From JBBECJ01 sp963763325 (GTDB lineage Bacteria; Chloroflexota; Chloroflexia; Thermomicrobiales; CFX8): a DNA stretch of 64,000 bases. The DNA lies in contig CAVXOL010000021.1 in assembly GCA_963763325.1 (NCBI GenBank), positions 70,797-134,796 of the forward strand, written 5' to 3'. How positions within the stretch are numbered: the first letter of the stretch is position 1; every line of letters begins with the position of its first letter. A program made the translations under genes and the position numbers. This document shows, one piece after another, positions 19,637-27,599 of this stretch. The notes under the pieces are model-generated. The model saw only the letters and a program-made list of their open reading frames with translations. It searched no databases and was not told the DNA's origin.

Positions 19637-20191
19637 GTGACCGGCGTGGACGAACAGGCGACGCCAGAACCGCCAGTTGAGGGCGATGAGGCTGCAACCC
19701 TGCTGGGCTTCCTGGAACGCCAGCGCGCGACCTTCGCGTGGAAGAGCGGAGGACTCGACGCCGCCGGCCTGCGGGCGACGCTCGGTGCGTCGACGATGTC
19801 ACTCGGTGGGATGCTGAAGCACCTCGCCCGCTTCGAGGACGATATGTCCTCCGAGTGGCTGCTGGGGCAGGAGCAGCGCCCGCCGTGGAACACGATCGAC
19901 TGGGACGCGAGCCACGACTGGGACTGGCGGACAGCCGCCGACGACTCCCCCGAGCAGCTCTACACGGGCTGGCAGGAGGCCGTCGCCCGCTCGCGCGCGC
20001 TGTTCGCAGAGGCGCTGGCGAACAACGGTCCCGGGCGACCGGGCGCAGAGATCCCAGGCGCGCCGGGTGCGCTGCCCAGCATACGCTACGTCCTGATCAA
20101 CATGATCGAAGAGTACGCGCGTCACAACGGCCACGCCGACCTGATCCGGGAGTCGGTAGACGGGCTTGTCGGGCACGATCCGCCGGAATGA
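19637..20191 (+). CDS. DinB family protein (DUF664-like)
   Basis: A 184-residue protein starting at GTG 19637. SLGGMLKHLARFEDDMSSEW, WDWRTAADDSPEQLYTGWQE and MIEEYARHNGHADLIRESVD are the hallmarks of the DUF664/mycothiol-dependent DinB branch, with the H of LKHLARFE and the H residues of ARHNGH as metal ligands. It probably conjugates or isomerises a low-molecular-weight thiol adduct. It follows the DinB/ClbS gene by 58 bases on the same strand and precedes the AlkZ-like gene by 54 bases, so co-transcription is plausible. Confidence 0.88.
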   Translation: MTGVDEQATPEPPVEGDEAATLLGFLERQRATFAWKSGGLDAAGLRATLGASTMSLGGMLKHLARFEDDMSSEWLLGQEQRPPWNTIDWDASHDWDWRTAADDSPEQLYTGWQEAVARSRALFAEALANNGPGRPGAEIPGAPGALPSIRYVLINMIEEYARHNGHADLIRESVDGLVGHDPPE

Positions 20192-20245
20192 CGATCGGTG
20201 ATTCATCTCAACGTGACACGAGAACGCCTGGGGGCATGGCCTGAG

Positions 20246-21388
20246 ATGAGGATGACCGCGCAGGCGCTCAACCGCGCCACGCTCGGCCGGCAATTGCTGT
20301 TGCAGCGCGAGTCGCTGGGAGTCGCTGACGCCGTCCGACGGGTGGTCGCGCTGCAGGCGCAGGAGCCGGCCTCGCCATACCTCGACGCTCTGGAACCGGC
20401 TCGCTGATTTCGATCCGGCCGAACTCGACGTTGCCTTTGCCGGCCATCAGGTCGTCAAGGCAACGCTGATGCGGATCACATTGCACGCGGTCCACATCGA
20501 GGATTACGGGCGTTTCCGCGAGGCGATGGAGCCAACGATGCGTGCCGCCAGGCTCGGAGACCGGCGCTTCCGTAGACAGCGGGCTAACTGCCGAGGATGC
20601 CGACGCGCTGGTTCCCGAGCTACAGGCGATTCGCCGATCAGCCCCGGACCGCCGCCGAGATGAGCGCCTGGCTGGACGAGCGGCTCGGGGGGACGACGCA
20701 TCCCGGAGCGTGGTGGGCGTTGCGGCAGTACGCGCCGCTGCTGCGCGCGCCGACCGGAGGACCGTGGTCGTTTGGTTCCACGACCTCATACGTCGCGCCA
20801 CAGTCCAGGCCAGTCCTGTCGGGCGCGGACACGTCCGACGAAGCGCTTCGGGCGCTGGTGCTGCGCTACCTTGCGGGCTTCGGGCCGGCGTCGATGGCCG
20901 ATGTGGCGCAGTTTGCACTGGTCCCGCGGGCGCGAGCGAAGATCGCACTGCAGGCGCTCACGGGCGATCATCGAGCAGCTTGAAGGGCCAGACGGTCGGC
21001 CACTGTTCGACGTACCCGGCGGGTTGCGCCCGGACGAGGACACACCGGCCCCGCCCCGGCTGATGGCGATGTGGGACAACATCCTGCTGGCCTACGTCGA
21101 TCGGAGTCGGGTCATCCCGCCTGACTACCGCAAGATCGTGATCCGATCAATGGTGACGTGCTGCCGACCCTGCTGGTCGATGGCTACGTCGCGGGTGTCT
21201 GGCGGGTCGTTGAAGGTGGGATTGAGGCGACGGCCTTCCACCCGCTGGCAGAGGATGTCTGGGAGCGTCTGGCCGCCGAGGCCAGGTCGCTGATGGCGTT
21301 CCTGGCCGGCCGCGACCCGACGGTCTACCGCCGTTACAACCACTGGTGGAGCAAGTTGCCAGGTGGCGAGACGCGGCTGCTTGCCTGA
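20246..21388 (+). pseudogene. AlkZ-like winged-helix DNA-binding protein, five frameshifts
   Basis: Segments in all three plus frames assemble into one winged-helix DNA-binding domain protein of about 379 residues: LNRATLGRQLLLQRESLGVA with VVALQAQEPASPYL, MRITLHAVHIEDYGRFREAM, DSGLTAEDADALVPELQ, LRYLAGFGPASMADVAQFAL, LMAMWDNILLAYVDRSRVIP, and VDGYVAGVWRVVEGG to the end. The LQAQEP motif and FGPASxxDxxxF block are typical of the AlkZ/YcaQ glycosylase superfamily. Frame changes lie near 20390, 20570, 20620, 20960 and 21150. All segments keep the conserved reading, so sequencing error is likely. The neighbours are DinB proteins. Confidence 0.7.
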
Positions 21389-21767
21389 GGCTGAAGATCG
21401 TCCGCTCAGGCGGCGACCGACGATTGCAGGGAGATGACCTGCGTGGTGATCAGTCGTTCGAGGTCAGCGCGGACGACGTTCATGTCCACGTCCCGTTCGA
21501 TCAGGACACCGAGCATCTCGCGGCGGATCGAGCGGGTGAGTGACGATAGCTCGACGACTGGTGCGACCGGGACCAAGAGAGGTCATCAGCGGCTACGACG
21601 TGAGGATTGCAGTCCAGGGCAAGACGCGGGACATGGGGTGTGTGACTCGGCTTTGCCGTTTACTGCGTCCCTTTGTCGATTTGAACCGGCGCGGAACGAC
21701 TAGATTCTGTCGGTAGGTACCGAAGGCGACTGCATCGCCTGGATTGCATGTATCAGGAGGAACGACG
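21389..21767. other. Intergenic region before the third DinB gene
   Basis: Apart from the doubtful small minus-strand frame at 21406-21576 I see no gene. The end of the region carries the AGGAGG ribosome site for the DinB gene at 21768. Confidence 0.4.
21406..21576 (-). CDS. Possible 56-residue protein (doubtful)
   Basis: A minus-strand frame from TTG 21576 reads 56 codons to TGA, with an amphipathic middle (RSIRREMLGVLIERDVDMNV, then RADLERLITTQVISLQ) that looks protein-like. There is no good ribosome site and no recognised family. It could be the remnant of a longer gene or chance. Confidence 0.22.
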   Translation of the reverse strand: MVPVAPVVELSSLTRSIRREMLGVLIERDVDMNVVRADLERLITTQVISLQSSVAA

Positions 21768-22250
21768 ATGTCGACGACGACACGAACAGCAGCGCTTGCT
21801 ACGGAGTTCGAGGCGATCAACGCCGAGGTGATCGCGGCCGTCAGCGAGTGCAGCGACGAGCAGTGGCGGCAAGCGACGACGGACGATGGGCGGACGGTCG
21901 GCGTCATCGCCCACCACGTCGGCGAGACGAACGGTGCGTTCGCCGGGATCATCGAGCGGCTGGCAGCGGGTGAGTCGTATACGCCTAATGTCTCAATGGA
22001 CGAGGTGCACGAGTCCAACGCGAAGCACGCGCGAGAGAACGCTACGATCGGGAAGTTGGAGACACTCGATGTCCTGCGCACCAACGGCGAGGCAATTCTC
22101 CGGGCGCTCGCGAGTATCGACGATGGGACGTTGGACCGGGTCGCCGGTACGTTCGGTGGCCATGAGATGACTGTGAACCAGGTGATGGAGTGGGTCGTCA
22201 TCGGCCATGCTGCCGAGCACCTGGGGACAATCCGCAACACACTCGGCTGA
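21768..22250 (+). CDS. DinB family protein
   Basis: A 160-residue single-domain DinB-like protein. The ATG at 21768 follows AGGAGG with 7-base spacing. GVIAHHVGETNGAFAGIIER near residue 45 and VMEWVVIGHAAEHLGTIRNT at the C-terminus supply the expected metal-binding His residues of the DinB fold. This is the third DinB-type gene in 3.6 kb and directly precedes the MerB-like gene (45 bases). A cytosolic thiol-transferase or damage-response role is inferred from the family. Confidence 0.85.
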   Translation: MSTTTRTAALATEFEAINAEVIAAVSECSDEQWRQATTDDGRTVGVIAHHVGETNGAFAGIIERLAAGESYTPNVSMDEVHESNAKHARENATIGKLETLDVLRTNGEAILRALASIDDGTLDRVAGTFGGHEMTVNQVMEWVVIGHAAEHLGTIRNTLG

Positions 22251-22295
22251 GCAGCGGTCGATGCCGTATGCTGGTCGCGCTGAATTGGAGGGTTG

Positions 22296-22980
22296 ATGGC
22301 TACATCACTCAGTGAGCGTGACTGGCAGATTCGGCTTCACATCTACGAGTTCTTTGTCGAACACCAGCGCCCGCCAACGACAGCCGAAACGGCGGGCGCG
22401 TTCGGGATCGCGGAAGATGAAGCCAGGCAGGCATACCGGCGCCTGCACGACGCACATACGCTCCTGCTCGAGCCAGGTACGAGCGACGTGCGGATGGCGA
22501 ACCCGCTCTCGGCGGTCGAGACGCCGTATCGGGTGAATGTCGATGGCCGAACTTTCTTCGCCAACTGTGCCTGGGACTCGCTCGGCATCCCGGCCATGCT
22601 GGGCGCTCGACGCGACGATCGAGACGGTCTACACCGATGCGGAAGGGGCGGGCACGCCGGCACGGTACGCGATCGTTGGAGGAACCCTGTCTGGTGACGA
22701 CGGAATCGTCCACTTTCCGCTGCCGTTCCGGCGCTGGTACGACAACCAGATTCATACCTGAGCGACGATGATGCTCTTCCGGTCGGAAGAGGAGGTCGAT
22801 CGCTGGTGTGCCGCGACCGGTGAGCCACGCGGCGAGACGGTGCCAGTTCAACAGATCTGGGAACTGTCCAAGCTCTGGTATCGCAACCGGATGGACCCGA
22901 ACTTTCGGGGCCGGACTGCTGAACAGGTGGTTGAGGTGTTCAGGCAGGCTGGCCTAACGTCGGAGTTCTGGCATCCCTGA
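22296..22980 (+). CDS. MerB-like organomercurial lyase family protein, putative selenoprotein (in-frame TGA), one frameshift
   Basis: About 227 residues. The N-terminal half has a winged-helix-like segment (RPPTTAETAGAFGIAEDEAR) then FFANCAWDSLGIPAMLG, matching the MerB catalytic Cys96/Asp99 region (Cys91, Asp94 here). One extra base near 22608 shifts the frame. The remaining frame, WYDNQIHT-TGA-ATMMLFRSEEEVDRW, runs on to a typical family C-terminus and TGA at 22978-22980. The internal TGA (22759-22761, residue 155) sits where MerB has Cys159. A hairpin of SECIS type begins 12 bases after it. MerB enzymes split carbon-mercury bonds using two Cys and one Asp; here one would be selenocysteine. 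GGAGGG lies just before ATG 22296. Genes for selenocysteine insertion are not in the window. Confidence 0.75.
22774..22791 (+). promoter_or_regulatory. Bacterial SECIS-like hairpin
   Basis: CTCTTCC / GGAAGAG forms a perfect 7-bp stem with loop GGTC (22781-22784). The loop starts 20 bases after the in-frame TGA and has G in its first two positions, as in known bacterial SECIS elements within the coding region. Confidence 0.7.
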
Positions 22981-23003
22981 TACGAATTAGATCCAGTTTT
23001 GAA

Positions 23004-23028
23004 ACGGGCCGATGCTGGATCGGCCCGT
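23004..23028. terminator. Bidirectional hairpin terminator between MerB-like gene and guaA
   Basis: Perfect 10-bp stem ACGGGCCGAT / ATCGGCCCGT with loop GCTGG. On the minus strand it is followed by TTTCAAAAC, favouring a role as guaA terminator. Confidence 0.6.
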
Positions 23029-23066
23029 ACCCGTGTGTGTCCCGATTCGGGTTCAGGTTCCAGCGA

Positions 23067-24737
23067 CTACTCCCACTCGATCGTGCCGGGCGGCTTGCGA
23101 GGTGATGTCGTAGACGACGCGGTTGATGCCGCGGACCTCGTTGACGATGCGGTTGCTGATGCGCGCCAGCAGGTCGTAGGGCAGGCGCGCCCAGTCGGCG
23201 GTCATCGCGTCCTCGCTGGTGATGGCGCGGATGGCGCAGACCTTGGCGTAGGTGCGGGCGTCGCCCATGACGCCGGTCGAGTGGACCGGCAGCAGCACGG
23301 CGAAGAACTGCCAGATGTCGTCGGGCCGAGACCGGCGGCTTCGATCTCCTGCCGGACGATCGCGTCGGCGCGGCGCAGGATGCGCCAGGTCGTCCGCGGT
23401 GACCTCGCCGAGCAGGCGCACGGCCAGGCCGGGGCCGGGGAAGGGCTGGCGCTCGACGATCTCCGAGCGGCAGGCCGAGCGCGCGGCCGACCTCGCGCAC
23501 CTCGTCCTTGAAGAGGAAGCGCAGCGGCTCGATCAGCTCGAAGGCGCAGGTCCTCCGGCAGGCCGCCGACGTTGTGGTGCGTCTTGATCTTGTCGGCGGC
23601 CTTGTTGTCGGCGGTCTTGCGATCTCGATCACGTCGGGGTAGAGCGTGCCCTGGGCCAGGAAGTCGGAACGGCTTCGTGCCGGCACTGCTCGCCGCGGCG
23701 CGCTCGAAGACGCGGATGAACTCGTCGCCGATGATCTTGCGCTTCTGCTCCGGGTCGGTGACGCCGGCCAGCCGTCGCAGGAAGCTGCTCGGTGGCGTCG
23801 ACGTAGACGAGCGTTCATGCCGAAGTGGCGGCCGAAGACTTCCTGCACCGTCTCCGGCTCGCCCTCGCGCAGCAGGCCGTTGTTGACGAAGACGGGGGTC
23901 AGCTGGTCGCCGATCGCGCGGTGGATCAGCGCCGCCGCGACCGAGGAATCGACGCCGCCGGAGAGGGCGCAGAGAACCCGGCTCGTCGCCGACCTGCTGG
24001 CGGATGTCGTCGATCGCCTGCTCGATGAACGACTCGGCGGTCCAGTCGCCGGTGCAGCCGCAGATGTCGTAGAGGAAGTTGCGCAGGATCGACGCGTGCC
24101 GCGCGGCGTGTGGGCGACCTCCGGGTGGAACTGGACGCGTAGAGCGTGGCGGTCGGAGCCCATCGCGGCGTAGGGGGAGTTGTGCGCTCGAGGCCAGCGG
24201 CTCGCAAGCCGGGCGGCAGCGTCTCGATCCGGTCGCCGTGGCTCATCCAGACATCGAGTCTCGTCGCGGCAGATCGCGGAAGAGCGGCGTGCTCGGCCGT
24301 GCGGCGCGATCCGCGCCGGGCCGAACTCCTTGTGCGTCGGCCGCCGGCGACCTCGCCGCCGAGCGCGTGGGCCAGCGCCTGCATCCCGTAGCAGATGCCG
24401 AGCACCGGCAGGCCGCTCTCGATCACCCAGTCGGGCAGTTGCGGCGCGCCCGGCTCGTAGACGGAGTCGGCCCGCCGGAGAGGATGATGCCCATCGGGTT
24501 GAGCTTCTTGACCGTTTCGTAGTCGACATCGTGCGGCAGGAGTTCGGCGTAGACGTTGGCCTCGCGGACACGGCGGACGATGAGTTGGGCGGTCTGGCTG
24601 CCGAAATCGAGGACGACGGCGGAATCAACATGGACCGGCGACTCGCTCAGCAGCTCGGCTGCGGCGTCGATCTCTTCTCTGACCTGGCTGGACGTGTTCA
24701 AACTGGCTCCTTCGGCAGCGGGCAGATCGGAATACAT
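23067..24737 (-). pseudogene. guaA: GMP synthase (glutamine-hydrolysing), heavily frameshifted
   Basis: GMP synthase converts XMP to GMP using glutamine and ATP. Starting at ATG 24737 (MYSDLPAAEG), recognisable pieces in all three minus frames are: VVLDFGSQTAQLIVRRVREA, glutaminase cysteine motif VLGICYGMQALAHALGGEVA, FHPEV with the glutaminase His, the PP-loop LCALSGGVDSSVAAALIHRA, PVFVNNGLLREGEPETVQEV, and the C-terminal dimerisation domain (AITSEDAMTADWARLPYDL, RIVNEVRGINRVVYDITS, then PPGTIEWE in another frame). I count at least eight shifts. The gene is normally essential and all domains are conserved, so local sequence error or a decayed extra copy are the alternatives. A terminator follows at 23004. 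Confidence 0.85.
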
Positions 24738-25097
24738 GCGGTGAATTGTACTTACCCGAGCCACGCATCAGGCGGGCCAGACGACGAGACGCCGCTGTGC
24801 ATCTGGGTAGGGGCACGCATCCTGTATCGGCCTGCGCCGTGAGCGCTGACCGCTTACATAGGAGCAAGCGTTGGGGATCCTCGTTGCTGCATCCATGGAT
24901 CAAGCAGGCGCCTCACGGCGCGGGCCGATGACAGGATAGCGGCCCCTACCCAGATGCACGATTCGCTTCTATCCATCGCGCGATGTTTCATAAGTCCAAC
25001 ACGTACCTGTCAATCATTACTTGTGTCTCTACCCCCCGAAAGTCCTGGCCGCGTAGGATCAGGTCATGGAAGCAGAGTGGTCTGCACCACGAGGGTG
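24738..25097. other. Intergenic region between guaA and the riboswitch
   Basis: It contains the imperfect inverted repeat B1 (24797-24959). No gene was recognised. It must carry the guaA promoter on the minus strand and the promoter of the riboswitch transcript on the plus strand, neither of which I could place confidently. Confidence 0.4.
24797..24959. repeat. Inverted repeat, family B copy 1 (imperfect)
   Basis: Arms 24797-24846 and 24908-24959 share GTGCATCTGGGTAGGGGC, then ATCCTGT, ATCGGCC and GCGCCGTGAG blocks with a few mismatches and small indels. The core matches copies at 36776 and 42774. Confidence 0.75.
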
Positions 25098-25190
25098 GTC
25101 ACGACAAGGGCACACTCGCCGAAAGGCGGGGCCGCAAAGCGACAGGTCTACGGCGGATCCGGTCGCCACGACGGCTGCGCTCCCGAATGA
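25098..25190 (+). ncRNA. Cyclic di-GMP-I (GEMM-I) riboswitch
   Basis: The conserved GEMM-I elements occur in order: GTCACGACAAGGGCACACTC, a GCC-GAAA-GGC hairpin with the GAAA tetraloop at 25121-25124, GGGGCCGCAAAGC at 25128-25140, then AGGTCTACGG, followed by a second GC-rich hairpin region to about 25190. This matches the class-I c-di-GMP aptamer (tetraloop/receptor architecture). It lies about 100 bases ahead of the first secreted-protein gene (25292) and would switch that transcript in response to c-di-GMP. Whether it acts on termination or translation is not evident. Confidence 0.8.
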
Positions 25191-25291
25191 CAGGGATGCA
25201 GACCGTTTCGCACCGCTATGATGGCTGCGCCACCGAATGTCCCCTCGTTCTTCACGCCATGACCCATCACCAGATGGGGAAAGGAAGAACG

Positions 25292-25756
25292 ATGCGGCGG
25301 TTTCTTCTCCACAGTCCACGTCGACAGATACTGGCCGCTCTCGTCTGCGGTCTGCTGGCGACACTCGTCCTGACGATGCCTGCGTTCGCCGGGGTTACCT
25401 GGTGTCGGGCAGATCCGATCGTTCGTATCCACGGCCACGAGATCCAGATGTGGGTCGGCGTGCCGGAAGGCTACGAGCAGCACGTGACCGGCCCGATCTC
25501 CTTCAAGATCGAGACGCCTCCGGGCGTCGAGCGCAAGGTGCTCTTCACCGACGCCGGCTTCAACGGCCACGGCGAGACCGTCACCTGGGGCGACACCTGG
25601 GGGCAGGCGAAGCTGACGGTCAAGGTACCGATGAACCAGGACGCGATTGGTGTCGGCGTCCAGGTTCCGGTCGAGTTGACGATCAAGTCTCCCTGGGGGA
25701 CACACGTCATGTACGGTACCCACACTGGGACCTATCTGACTGTTCCGCTGTACTAG
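25292..25756 (+). CDS. Secreted protein, paralogue 1 (c-di-GMP riboswitch-controlled)
   Basis: A 154-residue protein with a signal peptide (basic RRFLLHSPRRQ, then AALVCGLLATLVLTMPAFA). I recognise no family. The mature part begins VTWCRADPIVRIHGHEIQMW and continues VLFTDAGFNGHGETVTWGD and a Thr/Val-rich beta pattern (LTVKVPM, VPVELTIKSPWGTH), suggesting a small all-beta extracellular domain with a single cysteine. ATG 25292 follows AAGGAAG. It is downstream of the GEMM riboswitch and 33 bases upstream of its paralogue, forming a two-gene unit. Confidence 0.75.
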   Translation: MRRFLLHSPRRQILAALVCGLLATLVLTMPAFAGVTWCRADPIVRIHGHEIQMWVGVPEGYEQHVTGPISFKIETPPGVERKVLFTDAGFNGHGETVTWGDTWGQAKLTVKVPMNQDAIGVGVQVPVELTIKSPWGTHVMYGTHTGTYLTVPLY

Positions 25757-25789
25757 CTGACACGCGGAAGAACAGGTAGGAGGTAAACA

Positions 25790-26338
25790 GTGCGAAAAGT
25801 GTTCGCCGCCACGACACTCGGACTCCTGGCCGTCCTGATGCTGGCGGCTCCCGCGATGGCCGGACGCACCTGGTGCGCGCGAGACCCGATCGTGCGGATC
25901 AACGGCCACGACGTGCAGATGTGGGTCGCTGTCCCGGCTGAATACGTGTCGCTCGTGAGTGGCCCGATCGATATCGAGATCCTGACCGCGCAGCCCGTCG
26001 ATGCAGAGGTCCTGTTCCTGGACGAGGGCTTCAACGGGTATGGTGAGACGGTCCGGTTCGGCGAGATGCGAAAGGGCAAGGTCTACAGCGACGGCTCCTT
26101 CGACATCCAGCTGAAGGTGAAGGTGCCGATCAGAGACAAGAAGATTCGCAAGATCCCGCTCCAGCTCACGTTCACGATCGGCGGTGACGCCATCGTGACC
26201 AGTGACGCTGCCAACTCGGAGAGCGTAGACGGCACGATGACGGAATCCAGCACGGTTACCTACTCAGGCGGATACACGTTCGTCGTTGAGATGTTCAACG
26301 ACAACACGACGCTGACAGCTCGCTTCCCGGCCAGCTGA
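25790..26338 (+). CDS. Secreted protein, paralogue 2
   Basis: A 182-residue protein from GTG 25790 behind AGGAGG. Signal peptide KVFAATTLGLLAVLMLAAPA then MAGRTWCARDPIVRINGH. It shares with paralogue 1 the pattern TWCxxDPIVRIxGHxxQMWV, VPxxY, GPIxxxI, VLFxDxGFNGxGETVxxG, then a basic KVKVPIRDKKIRKIPLQLTF strand pair and a unique Ser/Thr-rich C-terminus (TMTESSTVTYSGGYTFVVEM). Likely all-beta and extracellular. It was probably produced by tandem duplication and shares the c-di-GMP-responsive leader. A hairpin terminator follows immediately. Confidence 0.78.
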   Translation: MRKVFAATTLGLLAVLMLAAPAMAGRTWCARDPIVRINGHDVQMWVAVPAEYVSLVSGPIDIEILTAQPVDAEVLFLDEGFNGYGETVRFGEMRKGKVYSDGSFDIQLKVKVPIRDKKIRKIPLQLTFTIGGDAIVTSDAANSESVDGTMTESSTVTYSGGYTFVVEMFNDNTTLTARFPAS

Positions 26339-26344
26339 GCGTGT

Positions 26345-26373
26345 GCGGGGTAGCCTCCCTGGGGCTACCCCGC
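26345..26373. terminator. Bidirectional terminator hairpin
   Basis: Perfect 11-bp stem GCGGGGTAGCC / GGCTACCCCGC between converging genes. The stop codon of the minus-strand gene (26365-26367) lies inside the stem. Confidence 0.65.
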
Positions 26374-26583
26374 AATCCCCTTCAGGATGAGTCCTGCCCC
26401 AATCGCGATCAACGGCACCCCCGCAATCGCGCCAATCACGGTCAGCGTCAGGACGACACCTACGACAACCAGGACGACGCCAATCAGCACCGCCAGCAAC
26501 CGGCCGGTCAGGTTGACGATTAGTCGCGCCAAGCCCCAGATGAGCCGAAACGGCAGAAGCAGCAGATTTCCAATGGCGCTCAT
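26365..26583 (-). CDS. Small two-helix membrane protein
   Basis: A 72-residue protein that is almost entirely hydrophobic: an amphipathic start (MSAIGNLLLLPFRLIWGLAR), then LLAVLIGVVLVVVGVVLTLT and AIAGVPLIAIGAGLILKGIA, so one or two transmembrane segments. The ATG at 26583 follows an AAGGAG ribosome site. No family was recognised; small Gly/Val-rich membrane proteins like this are common next to stress genes. It converges on the secreted paralogue pair across a shared terminator. Confidence 0.65.
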   Translation of the reverse strand: MSAIGNLLLLPFRLIWGLARLIVNLTGRLLAVLIGVVLVVVGVVLTLTVIGAIAGVPLIAIGAGLILKGIAG

Positions 26584-26600
26584 GAGTTCTCCTTGTAGCT

Positions 26601-26870
26601 AGTCAGCTTGTCAGCCAGTCAGCCAGTCAGTCCCGTCAGTCCGTCAGTCAGCCGAGGACAGCACCCCGTGGATTGTCATCCTGAACCGCAGTGAAGGATC
26701 GCTTAGCTTAGGGAACACGAACGCGTCGATCGGCAGTCGAATGCGTCGATCCTCGTCGATCGCCGAACCGTTTAGGGCCAGGCGATCCTTCACTGCGGTT
26801 CAGGATGACAATCCACGGGGTGCTGTCCTCGGCTGACTGACGGACTGACTGGCTGACCGGCTGACTAACT
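26601..26870. repeat. Inverted-repeat element family A copy 2 with flanking GTCAGCC tandem repeats (family F)
   Basis: Arms 26641-26701 and 26783-26843 are a perfect 61-bp inverted repeat containing the family A core. The outer flanks (26601-26660 and 26833-26865) are made of the words AGTCAGCC/GTCAGT repeated in tandem and are themselves mutually inverted. The centre (26702-26782) has GTCGAT repeats. This fills the gap between the small membrane-protein and YgjP genes. Confidence 0.85.
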
Positions 26871-27599
26871 ACCCGGCCAGGCCGCCAGTTCGCGGCCGTG
26901 CTTGCGGAGCCAGGCGCGGTGGATCTTGAAGTCGGGGCAGAGGGTGGCGACGTGCGCCCAGAAGGCGGGCGAGTGGTTCAGTTCCTTCAGGTGTGCGACT
27001 TCGTGAGCGATGACGTAGTCGAAGACGTCCTCCGGACCGAGCAACAGCCGCCACGAGAAGTTGAGGTTCCCCTTCGAGGAGCAGCTACCCCAGCGCGAGC
27101 GCGTGTCCTTGATCGCGACCCGTCCGAACTCGACGCCAAGCACGGTTGCGTGGATGGCTGCACGCTCGGCGGCGACCTTCTTCGCCTGTGCGCGGTACCA
27201 GTTCTCGACGGCGGCAGCGGGCGGTGTGCCGTCGGTCAATGAGATGGTCAGGATGTCGCCGTTGCGGCGGGCGCTGTTGCGGCTGGCGCCATTGACGACC
27301 CGCAACCTCAGCGTGGCGCCGATGAACGGCAGCGACGCGCCGTCGGCCAGTTCAACCCGCGCCTCGTCGGCGACTTTCAGCCGGTCGAGCGATCGCAGGA
27401 CCCAGCCCTGGTTACGACGCACCAACGTTGATGCCTCGCGCAATGAGAAGCCGCGTGGCAGGACGACTTCCAGCCCGATGCCAGGCAGGACACGCAGGCT
27501 CATTCGCCGTGCGCGTGCGCTCCGACGGATGCTGTAGCGCACCTCGCGCCCCCCGAGGGTGATGACATCCTCAATCGTCCCGACCCGACCCGCACTCAT
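26865..27599 (-). CDS. YgjP-like M48-type metallopeptidase (DUF45)
   Basis: About 244 residues from ATG 27599 (MSAGRVGTIEDVITLGGREV), with GGGAAAAGG upstream. The family core is clear: RRSARARRMSLRVLPG, IKDTRSRWGSCSSKGNLNFS, then the zinc motif YVIAHEVAHLKELNHSPAFW in which the HEVAH histidines and the following E-L-N-H supply metal ligands. YgjP-like proteins are cytosolic zinc metallopeptidases related to WLM/SprT domains and are found near restriction and repair genes in many genomes, but their substrates are not established. Its stop lies just inside the family F repeat. Confidence 0.88.
   Translation of the reverse strand: MSAGRVGTIEDVITLGGREVRYSIRRSARARRMSLRVLPGIGLEVVLPRGFSLREASTLVRRNQGWVLRSLDRLKVADEARVELADGASLPFIGATLRLRVVNGASRNSARRNGDILTISLTDGTPPAAAVENWYRAQAKKVAAERAAIHATVLGVEFGRVAIKDTRSRWGSCSSKGNLNFSWRLLLGPEDVFDYVIAHEVAHLKELNHSPAFWAHVATLCPDFKIHRAWLRKHGRELAAWPGS

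Noticed and set aside
22759..22761. TGA as an ordinary stop ending a truncated MerB-like protein, with a separate small gene after it
   Set aside because: The downstream frame is the direct continuation of the family sequence, starts in phase, and a SECIS-type hairpin sits at the right distance.
24797..24959. Family B repeat 1 as a riboswitch ahead of guaA or the secreted genes
   Set aside because: Its arms match other intergenic copies (36776, 42774) rather than a purine or other aptamer core; the true aptamer lies downstream at 25098.
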